The notes beneath the pieces are model-generated. The model ran no database searches. It saw only the letters and a list, made by a program, of their open reading frames with translations, and had not been told where the DNA came from. 64,000 nt of DNA, taken from the NCBI GenBank assembly GCA_030424715.1, contig JAUHWH010000007.1:62001-126000 (forward strand), in the 5' to 3' direction. Source of the stretch: Bdellovibrionia bacterium (GTDB taxonomy: Bacteria; Bdellovibrionota; Bdellovibrionia; Bdellovibrionales; JAGQZY01). This document shows, piece by piece, positions 25,764-33,723 of this stretch; positions within the stretch are counted from its first letter, which is position 1, and each line of letters begins with the position of its first letter. Made by a program: the position numbers and the translations under genes.

Positions 25764-26833
25764 AGGTCTATCCCTCAAGCCCTCTGGGCGAAAAGTCGGA
25801 GCTGCCCACCGGCCGCGATGTGGAGTGGGAGCCCTTAGTTGATTTTCGCCGTAACGGGGTGAGCGAAAACACCATTCATGGTGCCGTGTCTTGGTACAGT
25901 GGGGATAAAAAGATCCACGCATGGGGTGGTAATGTGCTGTGCTACGGCCGCTCTATGATGAAACCCTTTTATATAAAAATATTTGCTGATGAATTAAAAG
26001 AGACCACCGACTGGAAGCAAAAGGCCATCGCCCTTGCCAGTCACAACGGCACCGCCCAGCATGTCGAAGCGGCACAAAGTTTATTGAGTGAAGGGGAGTG
26101 GGGCCTAATGCTAACTCCTCTCGATTTGCCTTTGGTGCAGTTCGGGAGACAAGTTCGTCGCCCACGTCGCTGGTACAACAACTCGTCCGGGCATCACGCC
26201 GCGATCTTGAAAGGCTGCCGTCTGAAGGGATGGAACCGTGCGGGCTACACTCTGCCAAACCATCAGGTGTTTAAAGCTTTTCTTGATGTGGTGAAAGACT
26301 ATCTGGGCCCCGACTACGAACCCCTGCGAGTGGCTCGCGATGGCGATGGTCTACCGACTGTTGCGATGACGGTGAACGAGCTGGCTCAGTGTTACGGCAA
26401 GCTCGCCCAAAAAAAACAGGAGGACTGGATCTGGGAGGCCTTCACCCGCGAAGCCGACCTGATCGGTGGCTTCAACCGATTGGACACCACGGTGATTAAA
26501 TCTTGCAATGGCAAGGTCATTGCCAAAGAGGGAGCCGACGGTCTTTTGGGTATGGCCATTGAGCACCCCGACTATCCCGATGGATTGGGAGTGGTGATCA
26601 AGATTGCCCATGGTTGGAACCCCCAGGCCACTTGGTATGTGGCCCGCTCCATCTTGGGAGTGCTCGGTATGGAGTTGCGCAACCCTTATCCCTTGCGTCG
26701 GCAAAAGGCTTTTGTAGTGCCAGGGATTGTTCCCGAAAATTTGGTTTCAAAAATCGAAGAGGTGCCCACCTGGGACGAGTGGGACCCTGATCACGATCGT
26801 TGGTATTTCGACTACCAAGATCACAACTGGTAA
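25760..26833 (+). CDS. L-asparaginase II family (PF06089-type) protein with altered metal site
   Basis: 357 aa, GTG start inside a GTGA overlap with the AmnA-like stop. The serine-beta-lactamase-like fold motifs of Rhizobium etli type asparaginases are present: S65xxK68 in GRSMMKPF, S94-H95 in LASHNGT, and IAKEGADG with a later VVIKIAHG. However, the zinc-site positions differ. As recalled, the R. etli enzyme coordinates Zn with Cys, Lys and Cys in CSGKH and DGCG; here the corresponding motifs are S142-S-G-H145-H and D194-G-D196-G. The catalytic Asp position is kept. Placement between ring-cleavage and deaminase genes suggests an amide or C-N hydrolysing role in that pathway rather than asparagine catabolism. 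Function is inference. Confidence 0.8.
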   Translation: MKVYPSSPLGEKSELPTGRDVEWEPLVDFRRNGVSENTIHGAVSWYSGDKKIHAWGGNVLCYGRSMMKPFYIKIFADELKETTDWKQKAIALASHNGTAQHVEAAQSLLSEGEWGLMLTPLDLPLVQFGRQVRRPRRWYNNSSGHHAAILKGCRLKGWNRAGYTLPNHQVFKAFLDVVKDYLGPDYEPLRVARDGDGLPTVAMTVNELAQCYGKLAQKKQEDWIWEAFTREADLIGGFNRLDTTVIKSCNGKVIAKEGADGLLGMAIEHPDYPDGLGVVIKIAHGWNPQATWYVARSILGVLGMELRNPYPLRRQKAFVVPGIVPENLVSKIEEVPTWDEWDPDHDRWYFDYQDHNW

Positions 26834-26847
26834 AAGGATAGTTTCTC

Positions 26848-27267
26848 ATGAGCGATCAAATCATAAGTCAAACAGCACCAGAGCCGGTGGGTTCTTACCC
26901 TCACGCCCGTCGCGTGGGTGACCTTTTATTTTTGTCAGGTGTGGGGCCGCGCAAAAAAGGCACAAAAGAGATCCCGGGAGTGACCTTTGATGCCGACCGC
27001 AACGTCGTCAGTTACGATGTGGCTTTGCAGACCCACTCGGTGATCGAGAACATTCGCACCGTTTTGCAAGACTCCGGACTCGACTTAGAGAACTTGGTGG
27101 ACGTGCAGTGTTTTTTGACCAACATGAAGCAAGACTTTAAATCTTTTAACAAAGTCTACGGAGAGTACTTCTCGGTTGAGACCGGTCCTTGTCGAACTAC
27201 GGTCGAAGTGGGTGCGCTGCCCACACCCATTGCGGTGGAGTTTAAAGCCATCGCTTCTTTCAAATAA
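26848..27267 (+). CDS. RidA-family protein, 2-aminomuconate deaminase-like
   Basis: 139 aa RidA/YjgF fold with the conserved carboxylate-binding Arg in PCRTTVEVG and C-terminal Glu in AVEFKAIA. The N-terminal YPHARRVGDLLFLSG and the insert GPRKKGTKEIPGV are characteristic of the 2-aminomuconate deaminase subgroup (AmnD/NbaF), which converts 2-aminomuconate to 4-oxalocrotonate, rather than generic RidA. It is the last gene of the tight amnB-amnA-asparaginase-like run, 14 bases after its neighbour. It overlaps the 3' end of the convergent membrane-protein gene by 8 bases. Confidence 0.85.
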   Translation: MSDQIISQTAPEPVGSYPHARRVGDLLFLSGVGPRKKGTKEIPGVTFDADRNVVSYDVALQTHSVIENIRTVLQDSGLDLENLVDVQCFLTNMKQDFKSFNKVYGEYFSVETGPCRTTVEVGALPTPIAVEFKAIASFK

Positions 27268-27946
27268 TGGGCTCGTCGTTCGATTCGAGAACAAGATCTT
27301 CGTGAACCAGGCGGTACCACAGGTACTGTAGCGTCATCAGTGTCGGCAAGGCGATCAAAAAGAGGGGAAGCACAAGCGCCAGGGTTGATAGTACAAACAG
27401 CACCATCACTAGAACCATCTCTACGGCAAACGGAATGGCATTCACCCACAAGCCTTTGGTTGAAACCCGCAGGGCCTCGATCCAATCCAGTTCGCGATTG
27501 AAATACATCACTGTGATCGCAATGGGTATAATCACCGCCATAGGACTAGCGATAAACAAACCAAAGATCACAGCAGAGGCCGGTGGCAAAGCATTGTCAA
27601 AAAAGGTAACGAGTATAGCAACGGCAAAACTGAGGCCGAACATCGGGAAGAGATGCAGAAAGGTCTCTTTGTCTTTGAAAATCTGGATCACGTCATCAAA
27701 AGAGCCCGGTTCGCCCTTCTCCCATTTCTGGCAGAGAACAAGATAGATAATTGGGATAACGCAACGAAAAATGGCAGCAGCCAGTTCACCCAGCCCAGGT
27801 ATTACGCTAAGGAACGTCATGACGACCATGACAAAGAGAACGGTGAGTAGCGAAAGGCTGTAGTTCACTTTGGCAAGCGCCCAGCCTTTCCACAGCATTT
27901 CCCAGACGGTATCGGACGAAATCTTATTCACTCTAACTTTTTTCAT
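27260..27946 (-). CDS. Uncharacterised multi-pass membrane protein
   Basis: 228 aa from the internal ATG at 27946 (MKKVRVNKI); the open frame runs 34 codons further but that extension has no membrane-protein character. About five to six hydrophobic segments are visible: LSLLTVLFVMVVM, AAAIFRCVIPIIYLVL, FGLSFAVAILVTF, SAVIFGLFIASPMAVIIPI, and a long C-terminal VLVMVLFVLSTLALVLPLFLI. The organisation is reminiscent of BPSS1780-like integral membrane proteins, but the match is weak. It is convergent with the RidA gene. No function can be assigned. Confidence 0.7.
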   Translation of the reverse strand: MKKVRVNKISSDTVWEMLWKGWALAKVNYSLSLLTVLFVMVVMTFLSVIPGLGELAAAIFRCVIPIIYLVLCQKWEKGEPGSFDDVIQIFKDKETFLHLFPMFGLSFAVAILVTFFDNALPPASAVIFGLFIASPMAVIIPIAITVMYFNRELDWIEALRVSTKGLWVNAIPFAVEMVLVMVLFVLSTLALVLPLFLIALPTLMTLQYLWYRLVHEDLVLESNDEPII

Positions 27947-28108
27947 GGGCGTGATATAGCCCCAGCCGAGCCGATGATCCAAGCCTTTTTTGCAGTGCAA
28001 AAGTTGTGGCGTAACTGAGGCTCTTTCAGCGCCGTTGCCCCTTCCCAAAAATCAATAATTGACGGCGACTGCTGGAGTGCGTAAAAAAATGAGTCTTGGG
28101 GAGTTTAC

Positions 28109-30790
28109 ATGAACTATATTCTGTTTTTTGCGTTTGTCGTTGCCTTGTCTGGGTGTCAGTTTTTTGGAGGCTCTGAATCACCACGGGCTGCAGAAGCCAC
28201 TCTTAGTCAAGATTACGCGGATGAGCGAAAAGCAAGCATCAGTGATGTGAAATACCATTTACAGTTGGATCTCTCAGAGGCCAGCCATTTTCAGGGCGTG
28301 TCTCAAGTCACTTTCAACCTAAAGCAAACAATGTTTCTGTCGCTCGACTTTACCGGGGGTGAAGTGCAAAAAGTGCTGGTCAATGGTCAGCTTGTCCCGA
28401 GGCTTAAGTACAACGGCTTTTTTATCGAGATCCCCGAAAAGTTTCAAAAACGGGGTGCTAACAAAGTCACTGTGACTTACACCCATGATTTTAGCAAAGA
28501 CGGTGCGGGACTCTACCGATACGTCGATGTGAAAGACCAGAGGACCTACCTCTACTCACAATTTGAGCCCTACGACGCCAACCGGATGTTCCCTTGTTTT
28601 GATCAGCCCAATTTGAAAGCCACTTATGATCTGCAGGTTTTGGCGCCGAAAGATTGGGTGGTGATCTCCTCAGTGAGAGAATCAGATGTGGTCGATAAGG
28701 GAGCGCTCAAACAGTGGGTGTTTCCCACCAGTGCTAAGTTCTCGACCTACACTTTCTCCTTGCACGCTGGCGACTATGTGGTCTGGGAGGATGTAGCCAA
28801 GACTAAGAAGAGTGAGATTCCTCTACGGCTCTTTGCCCGAAAGTCTTTAGCCAAGTACGTGAAGACCGATGATTGGTTCGAGTGGACAAAGCAAGGTTTC
28901 GCTTTTTTCGAGAACTACTATTCTTACCCTTATCCCTATCAGAAATACGACCAACTGTTAGTGCCTGATTTTAATGCGGGGGCCATGGAGAACGTCGGTG
29001 CTGTGACTTTTAACGAAGATCGGTTCGTGGTCAAGGGAGACAAAACTCGGGAGCAACGCAAGCGACTGGCGGGCACTTTGTTTCACGAGATGGCCCATAT
29101 GTGGTTTGGAAATCTGGTGACCATGGATTGGTGGAATGACCTGTGGCTCAATGAGAGCTTCGCAACCTACTCTTCTTTTGTGGGATTGGTGTCGGCCACC
29201 GAGTTTAAGGAAGGCTGGCAAGACTTTAACACCAGAAGTAAGCAGCGAGCCTACGATCAAGATCAGTCTGTCACCACTCACCCTATCGCGCAAGACTGCA
29301 GTAACACCTCTGAGGCCTTCGCCAATTTTGATGCCATCACCTACGGCAAGGGGGCATCGGTCATGAAGCAGCTGTCGTTTTATATCGGTGATAAAAACTA
29401 TCGCAAGGCTTTGAAGAATTACTTTGAGAAGCATGCCGAAAAAAACACCGTCTTGTCCGACTTTATGGCCGAAATGGAACAGGCCTCGGGCAAAGATTTA
29501 AAAACTTGGCAAGACCGCTGGCTACAAACGGCCATGCTCAATGAGGTTGAGGTCCACTTTCTGTGTGAGAAAGGGCGCGTGACGGAGTTTGAGATCTATC
29601 AGACCGGCACTCGCGAGTATCCCACCTTGCGCTCCCATAAAACTCGTATCGCGCTTTTTAAAAAGTGGCGAGGGCTATACAAGCTCAACCGTACCGAAAC
29701 GGTGGAGTACTCAGGTGAGAGAACCCGGGTTCCAGAACTCGTTGGCAAACTTTGCCCCGATATCGTTTATCCTAATTATCAAGACCATGATTACGCTGCC
29801 GTGATCCTCGATAAAAAAAGCTTGAAGAATATCGAAAGCAGTTTGGCGACCATTCAAGACCCTTTCTTGCGGAGCGTTTTGTGGTCAGATCTTTGGCGCA
29901 TGGTTCTTAATCAGCGAATGGATATGTCGCGGTTCTTAGAGGTCGCCGAGTTCAATGGCCTGATTGAGAAAGATCTTGATACCATCAGTAAGGTTTTTGA
30001 CAGTGTCAGTATGATTTTACAAAAGTACTTTCCAGACTCAGGCACCCCCTGGCGCGCTCAACGTGAGGTGTGGGTCAAGTTTTTCGAACAAGCCTTTATC
30101 ACTAAAATAAAAGAGAACATCACCGACAGCGAAGCTCAAAAGGTGTGGTTTAAGCAGTTGGTGAATTTGGCAGAAAGCGACGTCGTTTTGTGGCGCCTGG
30201 CCAAAGCCATCGGTCGCGGGTCGTCGGACCTACCGCTGTCGCAACCTCTTGACCAGGACATGCGTTGGGATATTATTGCGCGCTTATTGCAGTTTAATCA
30301 TCCCGAGGCTGAGGCATTGCTGGCCAAAGAGAGCCAGCGCGACTCCTCGAAGCGTGGGCAACTCAACGCCCTGTACGGCAAGACGCTAAGACCGGACATA
30401 GAGAACAAACAAAACTATTTCAACGAGCTTGTTGATAAAAGAGACTCGGCCAGTTTAGCCTATCTAAGAACCATCATGTATGGTTTGTTCCCTGATCAGC
30501 AAAAGGCACTGCATAAAAAATTCGCCGACTCTTATTATACAGTTCTTAAGAAAATATCAAAAACCACCGGGCAGTTTTACTCCACATTGTTTGCTCGAAC
30601 CTTGGTTCCTGCATTTTGCGATAAAAAGAGTTCCAGTCAAATCTCCAATTTTATGGAGGCTGAAAAAGGCTTGTCCTTTCCCATCGTGAAAAGCCTGCGA
30701 CGGGCTTTGTTCGAAAACGAACGCTGCTACGAGATGCGAAAAATTCTGAAAGATACGGGGCGCCCTTCTATGGACGTCAAACCCTATTAG
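28109..30790 (+). CDS. M1 family zinc aminopeptidase (PepN-like), lipoprotein
   Basis: 893 aa. The N-terminus MNYILFFAFVVALSGC is a lipoprotein signal with lipobox LSGC, so the enzyme is membrane-anchored outside the cytoplasm, unlike E. coli PepN. M1 motifs are complete: substrate motif GAMENVGAVTF, zinc site HEMAHMWFGNLV with downstream NESFAT, and the tunnel residues of YGKGASVMKQL including the catalytic Tyr region. A long C-terminal helical ERAP1-C-like region follows (about residues 560-893). Removes N-terminal amino acids from peptides; for a predator this could digest prey peptides. Its stop codon lies in the loop of a bidirectional terminator shared with the convergent GNAT gene. Confidence 0.93.
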   Translation: MNYILFFAFVVALSGCQFFGGSESPRAAEATLSQDYADERKASISDVKYHLQLDLSEASHFQGVSQVTFNLKQTMFLSLDFTGGEVQKVLVNGQLVPRLKYNGFFIEIPEKFQKRGANKVTVTYTHDFSKDGAGLYRYVDVKDQRTYLYSQFEPYDANRMFPCFDQPNLKATYDLQVLAPKDWVVISSVRESDVVDKGALKQWVFPTSAKFSTYTFSLHAGDYVVWEDVAKTKKSEIPLRLFARKSLAKYVKTDDWFEWTKQGFAFFENYYSYPYPYQKYDQLLVPDFNAGAMENVGAVTFNEDRFVVKGDKTREQRKRLAGTLFHEMAHMWFGNLVTMDWWNDLWLNESFATYSSFVGLVSATEFKEGWQDFNTRSKQRAYDQDQSVTTHPIAQDCSNTSEAFANFDAITYGKGASVMKQLSFYIGDKNYRKALKNYFEKHAEKNTVLSDFMAEMEQASGKDLKTWQDRWLQTAMLNEVEVHFLCEKGRVTEFEIYQTGTREYPTLRSHKTRIALFKKWRGLYKLNRTETVEYSGERTRVPELVGKLCPDIVYPNYQDHDYAAVILDKKSLKNIESSLATIQDPFLRSVLWSDLWRMVLNQRMDMSRFLEVAEFNGLIEKDLDTISKVFDSVSMILQKYFPDSGTPWRAQREVWVKFFEQAFITKIKENITDSEAQKVWFKQLVNLAESDVVLWRLAKAIGRGSSDLPLSQPLDQDMRWDIIARLLQFNHPEAEALLAKESQRDSSKRGQLNALYGKTLRPDIENKQNYFNELVDKRDSASLAYLRTIMYGLFPDQQKALHKKFADSYYTVLKKISKTTGQFYSTLFARTLVPAFCDKKSSSQISNFMEAEKGLSFPIVKSLRRALFENERCYEMRKILKDTGRPSMDVKPY

Positions 30791-30800
30791 AGGGTTTTTT
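30779..30800. terminator. Bidirectional terminator between convergent genes
   Basis: AAACCCT (30779-30785) pairs with AGGGTTT (30791-30797), followed by more T. Both flanking stop codons (pepN-like TAG 30788-30790 and GNAT TAA 30787-30789 on the other strand) sit in the short loop, so the two coding regions overlap by four bases inside the hairpin. Confidence 0.6.
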
Positions 30801-31233
30801 CTAAGACAATGATAGCCTCAGACACTTGAGGCTTGGTTTCTGTAGCAATGATATCAAAACCTTGGTTCAAGTTGAAGATCAGCATGTGGCGATAACTCAT
30901 TCGTGTTTTTGTGCGAACCTTGAGGTAGTGATTGGTTTTAGCAAGCTTATGTTGCCGCACCATCAGTTGGTGGGCGAGCCCTTGGCGTCGATAATCGGGA
31001 TGAACCCCACCCATCCAACTGTAAAAGGTCTCCGGATTGAGCTCGTAGCCGATTTTAAAAGCGATGAGCTTTTCGTTATCATAGACGAGCAGAGCCAAGG
31101 CATTGCTTTTCTCTGGGAACTTTTCTCGAAAATGGCTGGCTTCAAACGTACTAGCAAAAACGACTTTCTCTAACTTTTCAATATCCAACAGTTGTTGGTC
31201 TGAAAGAGTGGTGAACTCGAGAATGTCATACAT
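30787..31233 (-). CDS. GNAT family N-acetyltransferase
   Basis: 148 aa single GNAT domain. The acetyl-CoA-binding motif A is VHPDYRRQGLAHQLM, with the Arg/Gln-x-x-Gly-x-Ala pattern, preceded by the strand FYSWMGG; the C-terminal half has the usual beta strand and Asn-rich turn (LIFNLNQGFDII). Transfers an acetyl group to an amine of an unknown small molecule or protein. It overlaps the end of the aminopeptidase gene by four bases in convergent orientation. Confidence 0.82.
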   Translation of the reverse strand: MYDILEFTTLSDQQLLDIEKLEKVVFASTFEASHFREKFPEKSNALALLVYDNEKLIAFKIGYELNPETFYSWMGGVHPDYRRQGLAHQLMVRQHKLAKTNHYLKVRTKTRMSYRHMLIFNLNQGFDIIATETKPQVSEAIIVLEKTL

Positions 31234-31354
31234 TATAAGGACTCCTTTGTGGGGGCATTTCTCCGATTCTCCGCGGCGGGACTTCTAAGGTCATGTGTTT
31301 ACAGGCCTGGTGATGGTTTATTTTTTACTCCAAAATTAAAGTGCGGGCGGATTG

Positions 31355-31900
31355 TCATTGCAAAGTTTTGAAAATCGAACGAATAAACTCAGTAAAAATT
31401 TTAATTTCCTCATGACTCACATTGGGGGAGTAGGCAATTCCAAAATACACGGCAAAGAGGGTGTTGAGTTGAGCGGGTGAGGCCTTTGGCGCGTTTTGTT
31501 TTATTTTTCGTTTAAAATCCGTTTCAATTTTCAGCAAAGCCTGACCAATGTCGTTGGGACGCTCGCGGTAGTTGAGGTAGAAGGCACATAGGTAGGGCAT
31601 TTTGTCGTAGAACTCCCGCACCTCCTGTAGCCCGGCTTCGAACTCGCCTTTTTTCCACATATCGATGCGCTTCTCAGACATGCCGATAAATTCTTCGCCG
31701 ATGATATTAACAGCGGCTTGTAAAATGCTCATCTTCGAGCGACCGAAATAGTAGTAAATCAGAGAACGGGTGATTTTACTTTTCCGGGATAGTTCCGTCA
31801 TGGTCCACTTGAGATGGCCTTTTTTAAACTCCAACTCGAGGGCGCAGTTCAGGACCTTCCAGTAGATATCGTCTTTTTTGTTCTTCTCGTCAGTGGTCAT
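31355..31900 (-). CDS. TetR-family transcriptional regulator
   Basis: 181 aa. The N-terminal HTH is clear: WTMTELSRKSKITRSLIYYYFGRSK (positions about 30-55 in two pieces, with YYYFG the recognition-helix hallmark). The remaining helices form the ligand-binding and dimer domain, with no similarity that identifies a ligand. A perfect inverted repeat at 31961-31986, just upstream of the ATG at 31900, is a likely autoregulatory operator. No divergent target gene is adjacent; the next gene is a tRNA. Confidence 0.85.
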   Translation of the reverse strand: MTTDEKNKKDDIYWKVLNCALELEFKKGHLKWTMTELSRKSKITRSLIYYYFGRSKMSILQAAVNIIGEEFIGMSEKRIDMWKKGEFEAGLQEVREFYDKMPYLCAFYLNYRERPNDIGQALLKIETDFKRKIKQNAPKASPAQLNTLFAVYFGIAYSPNVSHEEIKIFTEFIRSIFKTLQ

Positions 31901-31960
31901 GGGAAAAGGGTGTCACAAAAATATTGGATTTCCAACAGTTCTGACAAAAACCCCTTAATC

Positions 31961-31986
31961 TGTCAAAAATCTCTCTAATTTTGACA
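31961..31986. promoter_or_regulatory. Candidate TetR operator (inverted repeat)
   Basis: TGTCAAAA and TTTTGACA form perfect 8-bp arms around a 10-base spacer. Two more half-sites, TGACAAAAA (31942-31950) and TGTCACAAAAA (around 31912), lie between it and the tetR start. Each arm also contains a TTGACA-like -35 hexamer, so binding could block promoters on either strand. Confidence 0.55.
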
Positions 31987-32327
31987 CCTTAGAGCAATAA
32001 GTGTCAGCGCTTTCGATGGTCGCCTGACGCAAGAAGGGCTATCTTTATGGGTGTTGAGAGTTCCGCTTCGCACCGAGTTTGGGGGCGGTGTGGGTGGAGT
32101 TTCTCTCTTCGATTGTGGGCACACGCCACTTCCTCTGGAGCCGCAGCGGAGCCTCTGAGGCCCTTAAATTTCCCCACAGAGCTAATGAGTTAGAGCGGTT
32201 CGTCTCGCCAGTTGTAACCTGGATTTTTTGCATGATTTTTTAGCAAGTTTTTGTTTTTACTCAGCTTTATCTTAGGAATTTCGCTTTACAAGTGGGGGAA
32301 ATCAGAATATCACTACTTTTCCTTAGC
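31987..32327. other. Intergenic region upstream of tRNA-Asp
   Basis: No protein gene is supported; short frames here lack ribosome-binding sites and recognisable products. The AT-rich stretch after about 32220 probably holds the tRNA promoter. Confidence 0.4.
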
Positions 32328-32404
32328 GGGGTTGTAGTAGAGTTGGTTACAACGCTGGCCTGTCACGCCGGAGGTCGCGGGTTCGAGTCCCGTCAACCCC
32401 GCCA
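32328..32404 (+). tRNA. tRNA-Asp (GTC)
   Basis: 77 bases with CCA encoded. Acceptor stem GGGGTTG (32328-32334) pairs with CAACCCC (32394-32400), discriminator G (the Asp identity base). The anticodon loop CTGTCAC gives GTC, flanked by a GC-rich stem, and the T arm GCGGGTTCGAGTCCCGT is identical to that of E. coli tRNA-Asp. No other tRNA adjoins it. Confidence 0.96.
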
Positions 32405-32441
32405 TTTCCATAAAACTCTTCTGATTTTAAGGAGTTTCATA

Positions 32442-32825
32442 TTGGCTCTCTCGCTCAAAGAATTAGAAAAAGCGCTGTCGACTCTCGAAGAATCCATCAA
32501 ACTCCACGACAATGCACTTCCAGAAAGCCCAGAAAGAAACGCCTTTCGAGACGCAAGCATTCAAAGATTTGAATACCTCATTGAATTTTCATGGAAACTC
32601 TCAATGAAGTTTTTGGGTTCACAAGTGTCAGCGGCAAAGCCCGCCATTCGTGAAATGGCGCGCAATAATTTGGTCGATAACCCTGAGGAGTGGTTTTTGT
32701 TTATCGATGCGAAAAACGACACTTCCCATTCTTATGACGAAGAAATTGCGATCCGAGTTTTCAATCGAGCGAAGTTATTACCAGAGCAAGTCAAACTTTT
32801 GATCGAAAAACTGAAAGCTGTATGA
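32442..32825 (+). CDS. HI0074-family nucleotidyltransferase substrate-binding (HEPN) protein
   Basis: 127 aa from TTG 32442, chosen because AAGGAG lies seven bases upstream and an earlier start would run through tRNA-Asp. All-helical HI0074/HEPN protein (ALSLKELEKALSTLEESI start, RFEYLIEFSWKL helix, and the KNDTSHSYDEE motif). In related HEPN proteins the motif is usually RNxxxH with Arg; here it is Lys, so RNase activity is doubtful. The gene overlaps the next one as ATGA, the standard HEPN/MNT pair, a toxin-antitoxin-like or nucleotidyl-transfer module. Which partner is toxic cannot be told. Confidence 0.85.
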   Translation: MALSLKELEKALSTLEESIKLHDNALPESPERNAFRDASIQRFEYLIEFSWKLSMKFLGSQVSAAKPAIREMARNNLVDNPEEWFLFIDAKNDTSHSYDEEIAIRVFNRAKLLPEQVKLLIEKLKAV

Positions 32826-33124
32826 CCTTTGGCTTAAGTGACGACCAGTACGAGATCTTGGACTCTCTATTAATTAGCCCTCTTAAAAATAAAGGCTATT
32901 CAATATGGGTTTTTGGCTCTAGGGCTCGTGGTGACCACCACCGGTTCTCAGATATCGACCTCCTATACGCGGCGCCCGACAACGGAGAAGACTCTCTTCT
33001 TGTAAGCAAGATTCTCGAAGATTTAACGAACTCAAATCTAACAATCAAAGTCGATTTGGTGAATAACGAAAGTCTTGCCGAGTCCTACCGCGAAAACGTA
33101 TTGAGAGACCGAGTCCTTCTCTAG
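32822..33124 (+). CDS. MNT-type nucleotidyltransferase domain protein (HI0073-like)
   Basis: 100 aa minimal nucleotidyltransferase. The polymerase-beta-fold signature GSRARGDHHRFSDIDLLY holds GSxARG and the two metal-binding Asp residues; a third acidic residue lies in VDLVNNES. Coupled by ATGA to the HEPN gene. In studied HEPN/MNT systems the MNT protein AMPylates and silences the HEPN partner. The pair is immediately 3' of tRNA-Asp. Confidence 0.88.
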   Translation: MTFGLSDDQYEILDSLLISPLKNKGYSIWVFGSRARGDHHRFSDIDLLYAAPDNGEDSLLVSKILEDLTNSNLTIKVDLVNNESLAESYRENVLRDRVLL

Positions 33125-33163
33125 AAAGCCTTTTGGGAGCTGCATATCTACAGCACTGAGGCA

Positions 33164-33433
33164 TCATGATACAGCGGCTTCCTTTTCGACATCCCATCCC
33201 GGAAAAACGAGTACGGCCGGATGTATATGAAGGGCTCTTGCAAAAACTTTAGCTCGCTCAATACCAAGATTAACTCGCCCCTTTTCAATAGCCGAAATTG
33301 TGGACTGGGGTATTCCTGTTTTTTCCGCTAAGTCATTTTGACTCATTTCCTGAAGCTCTCTAATAATCTGCAAAGATTCACCGACAGAGACGTCAATATA
33401 CTTCTTTGCTTTACTAAATCTGTTTCTGCTCAT
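33164..33433 (-). CDS. XRE-family antitoxin (HigA-like)
   Basis: 89 aa, with a complete HTH: MSQNDLAEKTGIPQSTISAIEKG around residues 30-55. The remainder is a short helical dimerisation part ending near VFPGWDVEK. It is the downstream gene of a toxin-first pair and its start overlaps the last base of the toxin gene. Expected to neutralise the RelE-like toxin and to repress the operon through the palindrome at 33724-33744. Confidence 0.85.
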   Translation of the reverse strand: MSRNRFSKAKKYIDVSVGESLQIIRELQEMSQNDLAEKTGIPQSTISAIEKGRVNLGIERAKVFARALHIHPAVLVFPGWDVEKEAAVS

Positions 33434-33714
33434 TATTTTCTCCTATAGTCATGGGCTGTGATTTTTATGACTCTCACCAGAATTTCTTCTTTTTCAACTT
33501 TATAGATCACTCTATACTGATCGTTGAGTCGTGAAGATCGAAAACCTTTCCAGTCTCCTTTGAGGGCCTCGTCATTAAAACCGCGAATTTGTTTTAAACC
33601 TTTAGGACCCGAATAACGGAGAATGTCTTTCCACTTTTCATAACGCATGAGTATCTCTTTAGGGAGCTTCTTTGCAGCTTTGGGTATCGATGATGATTCA
33701 AGAATTTCCCACAT
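33433..33714 (-). CDS. RelE/HigB-type toxin
   Basis: 93 aa. RelE/ParE-superfamily fold: an N-terminal helix pair (PKEILMRYEKWKDIL), then strands with the GDWKGFRSSRLNDQYRVIYKV core and a terminal basic HDYRRK, the active-site type tail of HigB/YoeB ribosome-dependent mRNA interferases. Toxin upstream of antitoxin is the higBA arrangement. Together with the adjacent HEPN/MNT pair this forms a small island next to tRNA-Asp. Confidence 0.87.
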   Translation of the reverse strand: MWEILESSSIPKAAKKLPKEILMRYEKWKDILRYSGPKGLKQIRGFNDEALKGDWKGFRSSRLNDQYRVIYKVEKEEILVRVIKITAHDYRRK

Positions 33715-33723
33715 ACCATATTT

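Noticed and set aside
32292-32441. Longer N-terminus for the HEPN protein
   Set aside because: It would translate through the tRNA-Asp gene; TTG 32442 with AAGGAG is far better.
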